A DNA stretch of 64,000 nt from Rhodospirillales bacterium (GTDB lineage: Bacteria > Pseudomonadota > Alphaproteobacteria > Rhodospirillales > SHVQ01), in contig SHVQ01000007.1 of NCBI GenBank assembly GCA_009694195.1, positions 29,184-93,183 on the forward strand, given 5' to 3'. The number at the start of each line of letters is the position of its first letter. The first letter of the stretch is position 1. The notes beneath the pieces are model-generated. The model did no database searches, had not been told where the DNA came from, and worked only from the letters and a program-made list of their open reading frames with translations. This document shows, piece after piece, positions 1 through 8,967 of the stretch. The position numbers and the translations under genes are program-made.

Positions 1-1412
1 CCCGGGTAGTTGAAGTAGAAGAGCCCGCCGACCAGCTCACCGGCCGCGAACAGGCCCGGAATCTCGGCGCCTTCGGTGTCGATGACCTGGGCAGCCGTGT
101 TGATGCGGAGCCCGCCGAAGGTGAACGTGATCCCGCACGTAACAGCGTAGGCTTCGAACGGCGGTGTGTCGATGGGGTTCGCCCAGTTGGTTTTCGGGAC
201 CTTGAGGCCGGTGGCGCAGCGGCCGTCCTTGACGGTCGGGTTGAACGGAATGTCCGTTCGGATCGACCGGTTGTACTCCTCGATCTCCTTAAGAAACCCC
301 TTCGGATCCACGTCGTCCAATTTGCCCGCGAGCTCTTCCAGCGTATTCGCGGTGACCTTCGTCACCTGGCGGATGCGGTACTCGTCGCGCAAATACTTCA
401 GCACCTTGCTGTCGAAGATCTGCCACGCGAACTGTCCGGGCTGGGAGAGGATCACGCCGCCGTATTTCGCGTACGTGTAGTTGCGGAAATCGGCGCCTTC
501 GTCGACGAAGCGCTGACCGGTCGCGTTGACCATAATTCCGAACGGATAGCTGTGCTTCTGGAAGTTGTCGCCGACCGCGAGGTCGCCGAATTCCGGCGCG
601 TTGCGGTCCCAGCCGACCGCGTGGCAGCCGGACCAATGGCCGTAGGGCGAGGCGCCGACGTCGAGCGCCATCCGGATGCCGTCGCCCGTGTTGAACCGTG
701 TCCCCCGCACTTTGGACAAATCCCAGCCCGGCCCGAGATACCGGGTGCGCCACTCCGGGTTCGCCTCGAACCCGCCGGTCGCCACCACGACCGCCTTCGC
801 GCGGATTGGAAACGTCTCGCGCCCGCGGCGGACGTTGGCGCCGACGACCGCGCCGTTCTCGGCGATCAGCGAGCTTGCGCGCGTCTCGTAATGGATGACG
901 ATCCCGGCGCGCTTGGCCGCGTTCGTGTGATAGTCGACGAGGCCCGGCCCGCCGCCCGAAACTTCCAGCGTGAGGCCGCCCCAGAACTTGAATTTGCCGT
1001 CCACTTTGAACGCTTGCCGCCCGTACCCGGGGATGAAGCGAATGCCCTTCGAGCGCATCCAGAGCGCGGTCTCCAGGCTGCTGTTGACGAGGAGCTCGAC
1101 CAAGTCCGGGTTGGCCTGGTGCTGGGTCATCCGCGCCATGTCGTCGAAGAAATCTTCGCGGGTGTAGGTGCCGAAATCGACGTTCTTCTTTTCATCATCC
1201 GTGAGATCGGGCATCAGCTTCAGGATGTCGTCCATGCTTTCGTAGACGCAGCGGACCATGCCGGCCGTGAAGCGGCTGTTGCCGCCGCGCTCGTCGAACG
1301 GCGCGCGCTCGAGCACGGTCACGTCGAGACCGGCGTCGCGCGCGGTCAGTGCGGCGCAGAAGGCGGCGTTTCCCCCGCCGATCACCAATACGTCGGTTTG
1401 CGTTTCGGCCAT
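1..1412 (-). CDS. FAD-dependent dehydrogenase, fumarate reductase/tricarballylate dehydrogenase type (3' end outside window)
   Basis: Oxidises a carboxylate or similar substrate with FAD as cofactor; substrate not determinable here. The start is ATG at 1410-1412, directly followed by a Rossmann ADP-binding stretch (VLVIGGGNAA, residues 8-17) and an ERGGNSRFTAGM segment typical of fumarate reductase/succinate dehydrogenase flavoproteins. Further in come the ATGGFEANPEWR and TFTFGGLRI motifs. About 470 residues are visible and the C-terminal end runs off the left edge. The best family match from memory is the TcuA-like (tricarballylate dehydrogenase) group of soluble FAD_binding_2 proteins, not the membrane-bound SdhA. 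It is divergent from the ThDP enzyme at 1600 across a 187-bp gap, so the two probably share a promoter region and perhaps a pathway. The family is sure and the substrate is a guess. Confidence 0.85.
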   Translation of the reverse strand, partial: MAETQTDVLVIGGGNAAFCAALTARDAGLDVTVLERAPFDERGGNSRFTAGMVRCVYESMDDILKLMPDLTDDEKKNVDFGTYTREDFFDDMARMTQHQANPDLVELLVNSSLETALWMRSKGIRFIPGYGRQAFKVDGKFKFWGGLTLEVSGGGPGLVDYHTNAAKRAGIVIHYETRASSLIAENGAVVGANVRRGRETFPIRAKAVVVATGGFEANPEWRTRYLGPGWDLSKVRGTRFNTGDGIRMALDVGASPYGHWSGCHAVGWDRNAPEFGDLAVGDNFQKHSYPFGIMVNATGQRFVDEGADFRNYTYAKYGGVILSQPGQFAWQIFDSKVLKYLRDEYRIRQVTKVTANTLEELAGKLDDVDPKGFLKEIEEYNRSIRTDIPFNPTVKDGRCATGLKVPKTNWANPIDTPPFEAYAVTCGITFTFGGLRINTAAQVIDTEGAEIPGLFAAGELVGGLFYFNYP

Positions 1413-1599
1413 GTGTCCGGTCTTTCGTGCTTTGATGGGGTGGAACGGGATATTTTTATACCGTCATCGGACCCGGGAGAGGAAGCGTCAAGCGACGGTC
1501 TCGTAGCAGTTAAGGCAACCACGAGAATAGCAAAACGGGCTGGCCGGGGGTAGAGTGGGCATGGTGTAATAACGCCCCAACCAGGAAGGAAAAATCTCC

Positions 1600-3219
1600 G
1601 TGACGAATACGACGACGACCGCAGCTCTGGTCGCGCGCTATCTTTCGACCGCCGGCATCAAGCACATCTTCGGCTACCCCGGCGACCCCAACCTCGACTA
1701 CATGGAAGCCGCTCGTGTCGAAGGCATCGAGTACGTGCTCGCCCGCCGGGAAGGGACCGCGGCGTTCATGGCGGACGCCTATGGCCAGCTCACCGGACGT
1801 CCGGGCGTCTGCATGTCGACCCTCGGGCCCGGTTCCACCAACCTCGTGAATGGCGTCGCGACGGCGCTGCTCGACCGCTCGCCCATGCTCGCGATCTCCG
1901 GCCAGATGAGCACGAAGCAGGAGCCGACGTTCACCCACCAGTACATCGATCACAACCGGCTGTTCGCGCCGATCAGCAAGTGGGTCGTGCGCTTGGTCCC
2001 GGAGGCCGCGGGCGCGATCATGCGGAAGGCGTTCCGCATCGCGACGGCCGAGCGGCCGGGGCCCGTCCACATCACGACGCCCAGCAACGTGGCCGCGCTC
2101 GAAGCGACGGACGCCGAGATCCGGCTTCCACCGATGGCCGCCATTGACGAGTGGCCGAACGGATTCCGCGTCAACGGTGCCGGCGCCAAGCCCGCCGCCA
2201 TCCTCGCCAAAGCAAAGCGGCCGGCGGTGGTCGTCGGCATGGCGGCGATGCGTGCCAAGGCCGGGCCTCAAATCAAGGCGCTCGTCGAGAAGGTCGGCAT
2301 GCCGGTCGTCGTCTCGGCCAAGTCAAAGGGGACGATTGCCGAGGACCACGCCTATTTCGCCGGCACCCTCGACATGGCGTGCAACGGCTACGTTTGGGAG
2401 TTCTTGAACAAATCCGATCTCATCCTGGCCGTGGGCTTCGATGCGGTCGAGCTGATCAAGCCGTGGCGCTCGAAGGCGCCTGTCATCCATATCGACGCGG
2501 TGCCCAACACCGATCAAGTGTATCCGGCCGATACGGAGCTCGTCGGCTCGATCCCGGCCATCATTCAATATTTGACCGATTCCTATCACGGCGAGGTCAG
2601 GTGGTCGGAAAAGGAAATCCAGGTCCATCGGGAGGAGCTGGCCCGCCAGTACTACTTCGGGCGCGAGAAGGGGAAGCTCAACCCGACGGACGTGGTGGAC
2701 GCGGCCCAGAAGGCGTTTCCCCGGGACACGATCATCACCATGGACGTGGGCTCGCACAAGATCACGATCGGTCAGGGCTGGAAGACTTACGAGCCCGGCA
2801 CCGTGCTGCTCACCAACGGCCTCTCGTCGATGGGATTTGCGTTGCCGGGGGCGATCGCGGCGAAGATGCTGCGCCCCGAGCGGCCCGTAGTCTGCTTCAT
2901 CGGCGACGGCGGCTTCGCCATGTGCGACAGCGAGCTGCGTCTGGCGGCGAGCCTCAAGCTCGGTCTCGTCGTCATCGTGTTCAGCGACAACAGCCTGAAC
3001 CGGATCGAGATCAAGCAGATGAAAAAACAGTATGCGTCCGTCGGCACGCGGATCGAGTCGAGCGACCTCGCCAAGATCGCCGAAGCCATGGATTGTGACG
3101 GCGAGCGGGTCGACAGCGCTGCCGCGCTGGAAGCGGTGCTGGCCCGGGCGAAGAACCTGGACCGCCCGCTGCTCATCGACGCGCGCGTCGATCCGGCCCA
3201 ATATGCGGCGCAGTTCTGA
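1600..3219 (+). CDS. Thiamine diphosphate-dependent 2-oxo acid decarboxylase/acetolactate synthase-like enzyme
   Basis: Protein of 539 residues in the POX/acetolactate synthase fold. The N-terminal ThDP domain carries the catalytic glutamate (Glu51 in ARREGTAAF); the C-terminal ThDP domain has the GDGG motif near residue 435 and the matching DNSLN about 27 residues later, which bind the diphosphate through a metal ion. The start is GTG at 1600, placed by an AGGAAGG ribosome-binding sequence just upstream and by alignment of the first domain. Next to a dehydratase-family protein, a hydroxyacid dehydrogenase and an aldehyde dehydrogenase, decarboxylation of a 2-oxo acid to an aldehyde is more likely than branched-chain amino-acid synthesis, since no ilvN or ilvC is nearby. 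Many such genes are labelled ilvB by default; I would not use that name here. Confidence 0.88.
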   Translation: MTNTTTTAALVARYLSTAGIKHIFGYPGDPNLDYMEAARVEGIEYVLARREGTAAFMADAYGQLTGRPGVCMSTLGPGSTNLVNGVATALLDRSPMLAISGQMSTKQEPTFTHQYIDHNRLFAPISKWVVRLVPEAAGAIMRKAFRIATAERPGPVHITTPSNVAALEATDAEIRLPPMAAIDEWPNGFRVNGAGAKPAAILAKAKRPAVVVGMAAMRAKAGPQIKALVEKVGMPVVVSAKSKGTIAEDHAYFAGTLDMACNGYVWEFLNKSDLILAVGFDAVELIKPWRSKAPVIHIDAVPNTDQVYPADTELVGSIPAIIQYLTDSYHGEVRWSEKEIQVHREELARQYYFGREKGKLNPTDVVDAAQKAFPRDTIITMDVGSHKITIGQGWKTYEPGTVLLTNGLSSMGFALPGAIAAKMLRPERPVVCFIGDGGFAMCDSELRLAASLKLGLVVIVFSDNSLNRIEIKQMKKQYASVGTRIESSDLAKIAEAMDCDGERVDSAAALEAVLARAKNLDRPLLIDARVDPAQYAAQF

Positions 3220-3234
3220 TGTTGAGGTCTGGTC

Positions 3235-4626
3235 ATGCCGACGGTGCTTGAAAAACTCGGCGCATACGCGGCGGGTCTCCGGAGCGGGACGATCCCGCCG
3301 GAAGCTCTGCACGGCGCGCGCCGTTGCGTCGTCGACTGGTTTGCGGCGGCCATTCCGGGCGGCGTGGTGCCGCCGGCGACCCTGTTGGCGGACGTGCTGG
3401 CCGCGGACGGCGATTCGGGCCGCGCGCTGCTGATCCCGTCCGGCCGCATGGCCGGCATGCGAACGGCCGCGCTGGTCAACGGCACGGCCTCCCACACCAT
3501 CGAGTTCGACGACATCTTCCGCGACGCGATTTACCATCCGGGCTCGCCCGTGATCGCGGCGGCCCTCGCCGCGGCTCAGAGCCGGGGCAGGGACGGAAGC
3601 GCTTTTCTCCGGGGTGTGATCGCGGGCTACGAGGTCTCGACCCGCATGGGCGTGGCTCTCGGTTCGACCCACTACGAGTACTGGCATACGACCGGGACCG
3701 TCGGCTCGTTCGGCGCCGCGGTGGCCGCGGCCGTCGTGCTCGGCCTCGATGGAGCGAAGACCGCGCATGCGATTTCCGCGACGGCGACCATGGCGGCGGC
3801 TCTGCAAGAATCCTTTCGCGGCGAATCCATGTTGAAGCCGCTGCACGCCGGGCGCGCCGCCGAAACGGGCGTGCTCGCGGCGCTCGCGGCGGAAAAGGGG
3901 CTCACCGGCGTCTCCACCATGCTCGAGGGCGCGCGCGGCATCGGCGCCGCCATGAGCCGCAACGCCGATTGGGGCAAGGCCTTCGATGGTCTCGGCACCC
4001 GCTACAACGTGATCGACACGACCCAAAAAAATCACGCGTGCTGCGGCCATACGTTTGCCGCCATCGATGCTGTCATCGCGCTCCGAAACCAGCACAAGCT
4101 CACACCGGAGAACGTGAAACGCATTTCGGTCGGCACGTATGGAAAGGCGCTCGAAGTCGCGAACATTCCCGACCCGAAGACGGCGTTCGAAGCCAAGTTC
4201 AGCCTCGCCTATTGCTGCAGCGTGGCTCTCGCGACGGGGCGCGTGCGCTTCGAGGCGTTCAGCCCGGAGCGGCTGAGTGACCCGATCGTGCGCGGCGCGA
4301 TTCACAAGGTGGCGGCGGTCGTCGACCCGGATGCCGACAAAGCGTTTCCGAAGCGCCGCTCGGCCACGGTCGAGATCGAGACGACCGACGGCCGCCTGTT
4401 GAAATTCCATGCGCCCACCCGCAAGGGAGATCCCGAGAATCCGCTGACCGACGCAGAATTGACCGACAAGTACCGCGAGCTCGTGGATGCGGTCATGGGC
4501 GAGCGCACCTCGAAGGCGCTTCTCGATATCCTGTGGAAGATCGATTCCGCCGGCGATCTCGCTCGTCTGCCGTTGAACGTCGCCGGCACGCAGTCCGCCC
4601 CGGCGAAAGTGGCGGTCGGGAGGTAG
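3235..4626 (+). CDS. MmgE/PrpD family protein (2-methylcitrate dehydratase-like)
   Basis: 463 residues, the usual length for the MmgE/PrpD family, whose known members dehydrate 2-methylcitrate or isomerise/decarboxylate small polycarboxylates such as itaconate-type acids. The family signature is clear: an asparagine-glycine, then His87, an EFDD pair at 90-93, and HPGSP at 101-105. A GHTFAAIDA segment in the second half is also typical. The ATG at 3235 follows a GAGG sequence and starts 15 nt after the stop of the ThDP gene, so the two are co-transcribed. There is no methylcitrate synthase or methylisocitrate lyase in the window, so a propionate role is not supported. The substrate is probably a hydroxylated or unsaturated di/tricarboxylate of the same unknown pathway. 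Confidence 0.85.
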   Translation: MPTVLEKLGAYAAGLRSGTIPPEALHGARRCVVDWFAAAIPGGVVPPATLLADVLAADGDSGRALLIPSGRMAGMRTAALVNGTASHTIEFDDIFRDAIYHPGSPVIAAALAAAQSRGRDGSAFLRGVIAGYEVSTRMGVALGSTHYEYWHTTGTVGSFGAAVAAAVVLGLDGAKTAHAISATATMAAALQESFRGESMLKPLHAGRAAETGVLAALAAEKGLTGVSTMLEGARGIGAAMSRNADWGKAFDGLGTRYNVIDTTQKNHACCGHTFAAIDAVIALRNQHKLTPENVKRISVGTYGKALEVANIPDPKTAFEAKFSLAYCCSVALATGRVRFEAFSPERLSDPIVRGAIHKVAAVVDPDADKAFPKRRSATVEIETTDGRLLKFHAPTRKGDPENPLTDAELTDKYRELVDAVMGERTSKALLDILWKIDSAGDLARLPLNVAGTQSAPAKVAVGR

Positions 4627-4628
4627 CG

Positions 4629-5525
4629 ATGGCGACGGCACCGGCGATCGGTTTCATCGGTTTCGGCGAGGCAGCCCCGGCCATCTCCAAAGGGCTGAAG
4701 GGCGAGGGGGTAGACGCTCTTTTCGCCTATGACATCGCGGCGAAGAAACCGGAGCTGGCGGCCCGCTTCCAGGCCAAGGCGAAAGAATCGGGTGTCACTC
4801 TCGTCGATTCGATGGCCGAGCTGGCGAAAAAATCCGAGATCGTCTTCTCCAGCGTGACCTGCTCGGCTGCGGTCGATGTCGCCAAGGCCATGGTGCCGCA
4901 TCTCTCCAATCGCCATTTCTATGTGGACATCAATTCGGCCGCTCCGGAGGTCAAACGGGAGGTCGAAAAGATGATCGCGCCTTCCGGGGCCAAGATGGTC
5001 GAAGCCGCCGCGATGGATGCGGCGACGACCCACGGCCATAAGATACCGCTCCTTCTATGCGGCAAGGAAGCGAAGGCGCTCGCCGAGATCCTGACCCGCT
5101 ACGGGATGCGGATGGAAGTCTTGGGGCCGGAGATCGGGCCCGCGTCCGCGACCAAGATGTTCCGCTCGATCATGATCAAGGGCATGGAGGCGCTGTTCAT
5201 CGAGTGCGCGCTGGCGTCCAGCCGGTTCGGCGTCGCCGAGCGCGTGTTCGGCTCGCTCACGGACAGCTATCCCGGCATCGACTGGAACGATTTCGCGACC
5301 CACCTCATGCAGCGCACCGCGCTCCACGCCGAGCGCCGCGCGCACGAGATGGAGGAGGTCTCGCGCACGCTCGAATCCATCGGCGAGACCCCGATCATGT
5401 CGAAGGCCGCCGTCGCGCGGCTGATGGGAACCGTGCCATACGGGCTCAAGGCCCGGTTCGGCGACAAGGCGCCGGACCACTATCGCGACGTTGTCGCAGC
5501 GATCCGGGAGGGTCAGAAGAAATGA
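4629..5525 (+). CDS. NAD(P)-dependent 3-hydroxyacid dehydrogenase-like protein with DUF1932 C-terminal domain
   Basis: 298 residues. The N-terminal Rossmann fold has the short glycine motif GFGEAA (11-16) characteristic of the 6-phosphogluconate/3-hydroxyisobutyrate dehydrogenase superfamily. The C-terminal half matches the DUF1932 group, with the SATKMFRSIMIKGMEAL helix that holds the family's catalytic lysine position. ATG at 4629 is preferred over the upstream in-frame ATG because the protein then begins directly at the Rossmann strand; it lies 2 nt after the previous stop. The gene overlaps the next by 4 nt (ATGA), so this is a tight operon. Probable role: NAD-linked oxidation of a hydroxyacid, feeding the ThDP enzyme or the aldehyde dehydrogenase. 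The substrate is not known for most DUF1932 proteins. Confidence 0.85.
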   Translation: MATAPAIGFIGFGEAAPAISKGLKGEGVDALFAYDIAAKKPELAARFQAKAKESGVTLVDSMAELAKKSEIVFSSVTCSAAVDVAKAMVPHLSNRHFYVDINSAAPEVKREVEKMIAPSGAKMVEAAAMDAATTHGHKIPLLLCGKEAKALAEILTRYGMRMEVLGPEIGPASATKMFRSIMIKGMEALFIECALASSRFGVAERVFGSLTDSYPGIDWNDFATHLMQRTALHAERRAHEMEEVSRTLESIGETPIMSKAAVARLMGTVPYGLKARFGDKAPDHYRDVVAAIREGQKK

Positions 5526-6943
5526 CGGACTGCAAGCTCTTCATTGCCGGAGAATGGGTGGACGGGACGGGCACCTTTCCGGTCAAGGACAAGTACACGG
5601 GGACCGTGCTGGCGACCGCGGCAAAGGCGAGCCGCGAGCAGGTACGGCGCGCGGTTGCCGTCGCCAACGATGTCTTCCGGAAGACGCCGCTCGATCCCTA
5701 TCGGCGCTACGAGATCCTGGCGAAGGCGGCCGACATCGTGAAGGCGCGCTCGAAGGAGCTGATGGACATCATCTCCGCCGAAAGCGGGTTTACGCTCGCC
5801 GACGGCCAGATGGAGGTGACCCGCAGCATCCAGACACTGCTCAATTCGGCCGAGGAGGCGAAGCGCATTCACGGGGACATTGTTCCCATCGACGCGGCGC
5901 CCGGCCAGGCGAACCGGTTCGGATTCACCGTTCGCGTGCCCTTGGGCGTCGTCTGCGCGATCACGCCCTTCAACGCGCCGCTTAACACGGTCCTGCACAA
6001 GGTTGCGCCCGCGCTCGCGGCCGGCAACACGGTCGTGCTCAAGCCCGCGTCCTACACGCCGATCACGGCGGCGAAGGTTTGCGAGATTTTCGCCGAATCG
6101 GGCCTGCCGTCGGGCTACCTCAACATGGTGATGGGCGGCGGCGGCGACGTCGGCATGTGGCTGCTGGAAGACCCGGATATCCGATTTTATACGTTCACGG
6201 GATCGACCGCGGTCGGCCGCGTCATTCAGGCGAAGGTCGGGCTTCGGCGCACGGCGCTCGAGCTCGGCAACATCTCGGCGACGATCGTCTGCGAGGACGC
6301 CGACCTCGCGTGGGCGGTGCCGCGCTGCATGAACGCCGGCTTTCGCAAGGCGGGGCAGGTCTGCACGTCCGTTCAGCGGCTCTACGTGCAGGACGGGATA
6401 CTGAAGAAATTTGTCGACCAGCTCGCTGATGCCACGAGCAAGGCCAAAGTCGGCGATCCCAAGAAGGCGGACACCCTCGTCGGCCCGCTCATCGACCTGA
6501 AGGAAGCCGAACGGGCGGAAACCTGGGTCGGCGAAGCCGTCAACGGCGGCGCCAAGGCGCTCACCGGCAACCGGCGCGAGGGCGCGGTTTTCCATCCGAC
6601 GATCCTCACGAACGTGAAGCAGGAGATGCGCGTCATGTGCGACGAAGTCTTCGCGCCGGTGATCTCGATCCTTCCCTACGGCACGCTCGACGAAGCGATC
6701 GAGCGCGTGAACGCGACGCCCTACGGCCTCGCCGCCGGCATCTTCACCTCGAATTTGAAGACGGCGCTGACCGCGGCGAAGCGGATCGAATGCGGAACCG
6801 TGCACATCAACGAAACGTCGTCGAGCCGGGTGGACCTCATGCCCTACGGCGGCATGAAGGACTCAGGGTTCGGCCGCGAAGGGCCCAAATACTCGATCCG
6901 CGAGATGACCGAAGAGAAGATGATAACGGTGAGTCTGCCGTAA
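5522..6943 (+). CDS. NAD(P)-dependent aldehyde dehydrogenase
   Basis: 473 residues, full length for the ALDH superfamily. The general-base glutamate (Glu247 in TALELGN), catalytic cysteine (Cys281 in GQVCTS), TPFNAPL cofactor loop and FTGSTAVG motif are all present, so it should be active. ATG at 5522 overlaps the stop of the upstream dehydrogenase by 4 nt, implying translational coupling. It is the last gene of the 1600-6943 operon and only 15 nt separate it from the convergent flavin reductase gene. It most likely oxidises the aldehyde made by the ThDP enzyme to a carboxylic acid or, given the neighbouring thioesterase and crotonase, an acid that then enters CoA metabolism. Substrate inferred from context only. 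Confidence 0.92.
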   Translation: MTDCKLFIAGEWVDGTGTFPVKDKYTGTVLATAAKASREQVRRAVAVANDVFRKTPLDPYRRYEILAKAADIVKARSKELMDIISAESGFTLADGQMEVTRSIQTLLNSAEEAKRIHGDIVPIDAAPGQANRFGFTVRVPLGVVCAITPFNAPLNTVLHKVAPALAAGNTVVLKPASYTPITAAKVCEIFAESGLPSGYLNMVMGGGGDVGMWLLEDPDIRFYTFTGSTAVGRVIQAKVGLRRTALELGNISATIVCEDADLAWAVPRCMNAGFRKAGQVCTSVQRLYVQDGILKKFVDQLADATSKAKVGDPKKADTLVGPLIDLKEAERAETWVGEAVNGGAKALTGNRREGAVFHPTILTNVKQEMRVMCDEVFAPVISILPYGTLDEAIERVNATPYGLAAGIFTSNLKTALTAAKRIECGTVHINETSSSRVDLMPYGGMKDSGFGREGPKYSIREMTEEKMITVSLP

Positions 6944-6958
6944 GCCGCCCGCCTGGCG

Positions 6959-7636
6959 TCAGACCCGTTTCTTCGTCGGCACGCCCATGTGGGTCTTGCG
7001 GAAGTCCTTGGCGAACTTCGGATCGGTCGTCGGCATTTCGAAGATGTGGTCGACGGACGTGTAGTCCATGTAGCCGAGGCGCGCCAGCGGGCGCACCTTC
7101 ACGATATCGACTTTGCCGTCGGGCATGATGATGTCATCCCGGATGTGAACGCCGATCACGCGCCCGATGACGACGTGGTGCAGCGTCTCCGGTGAGTTCG
7201 CGGGTAGCACCAGGGTCTGGTGGTACTTGCACTCGAAATGGATCGGTGACGCGGCGACCCGGGGCGGTTTCACCAGACGCGAAGGAGCTTTCTCCAGGCC
7301 CGCAAGCTCGAACTCGTCGACGTCTGGATCGACGTACCAGGACGTGGTGTTGACGGCCTCGCGCAAGTCCCAGGTCGCCATGTTGACGACGAATTCGCCC
7401 GTTCGCTCCGCATTGATGACGGTGTCCTTCGGCTGGCCGCCGCCGGGTCGGCTCCCGCCCGAGAACATCACGAAGGGCGGATCGTGGTTCAAGGAGTTGA
7501 ACTGGCTGAAGGGCGCCAGATTGACGATCCCGGTCACGCTGATCGTGGTGATCCAGCCGATCGGGCGCGGAACCACGCATGCCTTGTAGGGATTGTAGGC
7601 AAGGCCGTGATCGTCTTTGTCGGGTTCGTAGAACAT
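6959..7636 (-). CDS. Flavin reductase family protein (FMN-binding split barrel)
   Basis: 225 residues of the flavin reductase-like, FMN-binding split-barrel family. The N-terminal MFYEPDKDDHGLAYNPYKA and the VVPRPIGWITT motif are typical of the DIM6/NTAB group, which bind FMN and either reduce free flavin for a two-component monooxygenase or act alone. Start at 7636 is chosen over an upstream ATG that would add 28 arginine/proline-rich residues and overlap the next gene. No partner monooxygenase is visible, so its job here is unknown. First of a set of four minus-strand genes (9630 to 6959) running toward the plus-strand operon. Confidence 0.85.
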   Translation of the reverse strand: MFYEPDKDDHGLAYNPYKACVVPRPIGWITTISVTGIVNLAPFSQFNSLNHDPPFVMFSGGSRPGGGQPKDTVINAERTGEFVVNMATWDLREAVNTTSWYVDPDVDEFELAGLEKAPSRLVKPPRVAASPIHFECKYHQTLVLPANSPETLHHVVIGRVIGVHIRDDIIMPDGKVDIVKVRPLARLGYMDYTSVDHIFEMPTTDPKFAKDFRKTHMGVPTKKRV

Positions 7637-7655
7637 CGGCGTTTCTCGCGGTTGA

Positions 7656-8126
7656 TTATTTCTCGTCCGGCGTGGTGGCTGCTGCGGGTATCGTCGCGAT
7701 GAACGCTCGCCGGGCTTCATCCGGAACCGGCTTCACCTTCCGCGTCCCCCGATCGCGGCAAACGACCACGCTTTCGGCCGTCGCCGAAAGCTGGCCGTCG
7801 CGGAAGAGGCCGTGGCCGAGCGTCATGGAGGAGTTTCCGATACGGAGGATGCGCGTTCCCACGTCGACCGAGCCCGGATACTGGAGCTCGCGGCGGAAGT
7901 CGATCTTGACGCTGGCAAGGACGAAATCGAGCTTGCCCGTGCTGTCGACTTCCAGGATTTCACGCATGAACTGGGTGCGCCCGGCCGCAAAGAACGCCGA
8001 GTAGACCACATTGTTGATGTGGTTCCAGGAATCCACGTCGGAAGGCCGGAGCGTCACCGTCACCCAGTGGCCGAAGGATTTGACGTCCGTGAGATCGACG
8101 GTGGGTGAGTCCTTGGTCTTGTTCAT
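7656..8126 (-). CDS. Acyl-CoA thioesterase, hotdog fold (YbgC/4-hydroxybenzoyl-CoA thioesterase type)
   Basis: 156 residues, one hotdog domain. The signature Asp30/Asp32 followed by WNHINNVVY (34-42) corresponds to the D-x-x-x-H-x-N-N-x-x-Y catalytic stretch of 4-hydroxybenzoyl-CoA thioesterase-like enzymes. It should release a free acid from an acyl-CoA. It lies 17 nt from the crotonase start side and 19 nt from the flavin reductase, so the four minus-strand genes are likely one transcript. The cluster context (crotonase, aldolase-like protein) suggests a CoA-bound intermediate in the same catabolic route. The exact acyl chain cannot be read from the sequence. Confidence 0.85.
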   Translation of the reverse strand: MNKTKDSPTVDLTDVKSFGHWVTVTLRPSDVDSWNHINNVVYSAFFAAGRTQFMREILEVDSTGKLDFVLASVKIDFRRELQYPGSVDVGTRILRIGNSSMTLGHGLFRDGQLSATAESVVVCRDRGTRKVKPVPDEARRAFIATIPAAATTPDEK

Positions 8127-8143
8127 GTCTTTGGGACCGGCCC

Positions 8144-8938
8144 TCAGCGCCCGGTGAACCGGGGCTTTCGCTTTTCGGCGAACGCCGTGCGGCCTTCATT
8201 GTAATCGTCGCTCGCGTAGCAGGCGTCGACCAGCCGCTCGCAGACCTCCAGGTCGCGGTCGGCCGGGTCCTTGATCGCCTCTTCGACCGTGCGCTTGGCG
8301 GCGCGGACGCTGAGCGGCGCGTTCTCGGCGATGGTGCGCGCGTAGTCGTCAACGTACTGGGCGAGCTCGGATTCCGGAACGACGCGGTTGATCAGGCCCA
8401 TCGCGAGGGCTTCCGCAGCCGAGAACTGGCGGCCGGTGAACAGAATTTCCTTCGTGTACTTGGGGCCGACGCTCGTCAGAAGAAGCCGGACGTCCTCGAA
8501 GCGATAGCCGAGGCCGAGCTTCGCCGGGGTCACCCCGAAGCGGGCGGTGTCGGCCGCGATCTGAATATCGCAGAGGATTGCGACCTCGACGCCGCCGCCG
8601 ATGCAATAGCCTTCGATCATGGCGATCGTCGGCTTGCTCACTTCGGCGAGCGTGTCGTGCGCATAGCGCTGCATGCGGTCGCTCTCCGCGGCGGCTCCGG
8701 GGTTCGCGCGCGTGTCCTTGAATTCGGAGATGTCCGCCCCTGCCGAAAACGCCTTGCCGCCCGCGCCCTTGACGACGATGACGCGGACGCCGTCGTCCGC
8801 GTCGAGGTCCCTGAGGATGACGGGGATCGCCTGCCACATCTCCGTGCCGATGGCGTTGCGGCGCGCGGGACTGTTCAGGATCAGGCGCGCAATGGCGCCC
8901 TCCCGCTCGATGATGATTTTATCGGTTGGCGATTTCAT
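8144..8938 (-). CDS. Enoyl-CoA hydratase/isomerase family protein (crotonase fold)
   Basis: 264 residues with the crotonase oxyanion-hole elements FSAGADI (64-70) and GGGVEVAILCDI (114-125). The first catalytic glutamate position is filled (Glu118). At the second position, where hydratases have glutamate in a P-E motif, this protein reads TPAK, so simple enoyl-CoA hydration is not assured; an isomerase, hydrolase or decarboxylase activity is possible. Start ATG at 8938 gives the usual N-terminus; upstream extensions overlap the RraA-like gene. It lies between the thioesterase and the aldolase-like gene in a minus-strand operon. Confidence 0.85.
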   Translation of the reverse strand: MKSPTDKIIIEREGAIARLILNSPARRNAIGTEMWQAIPVILRDLDADDGVRVIVVKGAGGKAFSAGADISEFKDTRANPGAAAESDRMQRYAHDTLAEVSKPTIAMIEGYCIGGGVEVAILCDIQIAADTARFGVTPAKLGLGYRFEDVRLLLTSVGPKYTKEILFTGRQFSAAEALAMGLINRVVPESELAQYVDDYARTIAENAPLSVRAAKRTVEEAIKDPADRDLEVCERLVDACYASDDYNEGRTAFAEKRKPRFTGR

Positions 8939-8967
8939 GACACGAGCCTTGCGGATTGGAATGACGG

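Noticed and set aside
552..1553. Plus-strand frame of 333 codons
   Set aside because: Antisense to the FAD dehydrogenase, whose motifs on the minus strand are clear; the product is rich in Arg/Ala/Val with no domain.
1600..3219. Naming the ThDP enzyme ilvB
   Set aside because: No regulatory subunit or branched-chain genes nearby and a catabolic operon context.
2323..4641. Minus-strand frame of 772 codons
   Set aside because: Lies antisense across the ThDP and PrpD-like genes; composition (Arg, His, Asp, Gly) is that of a high-GC shadow frame.
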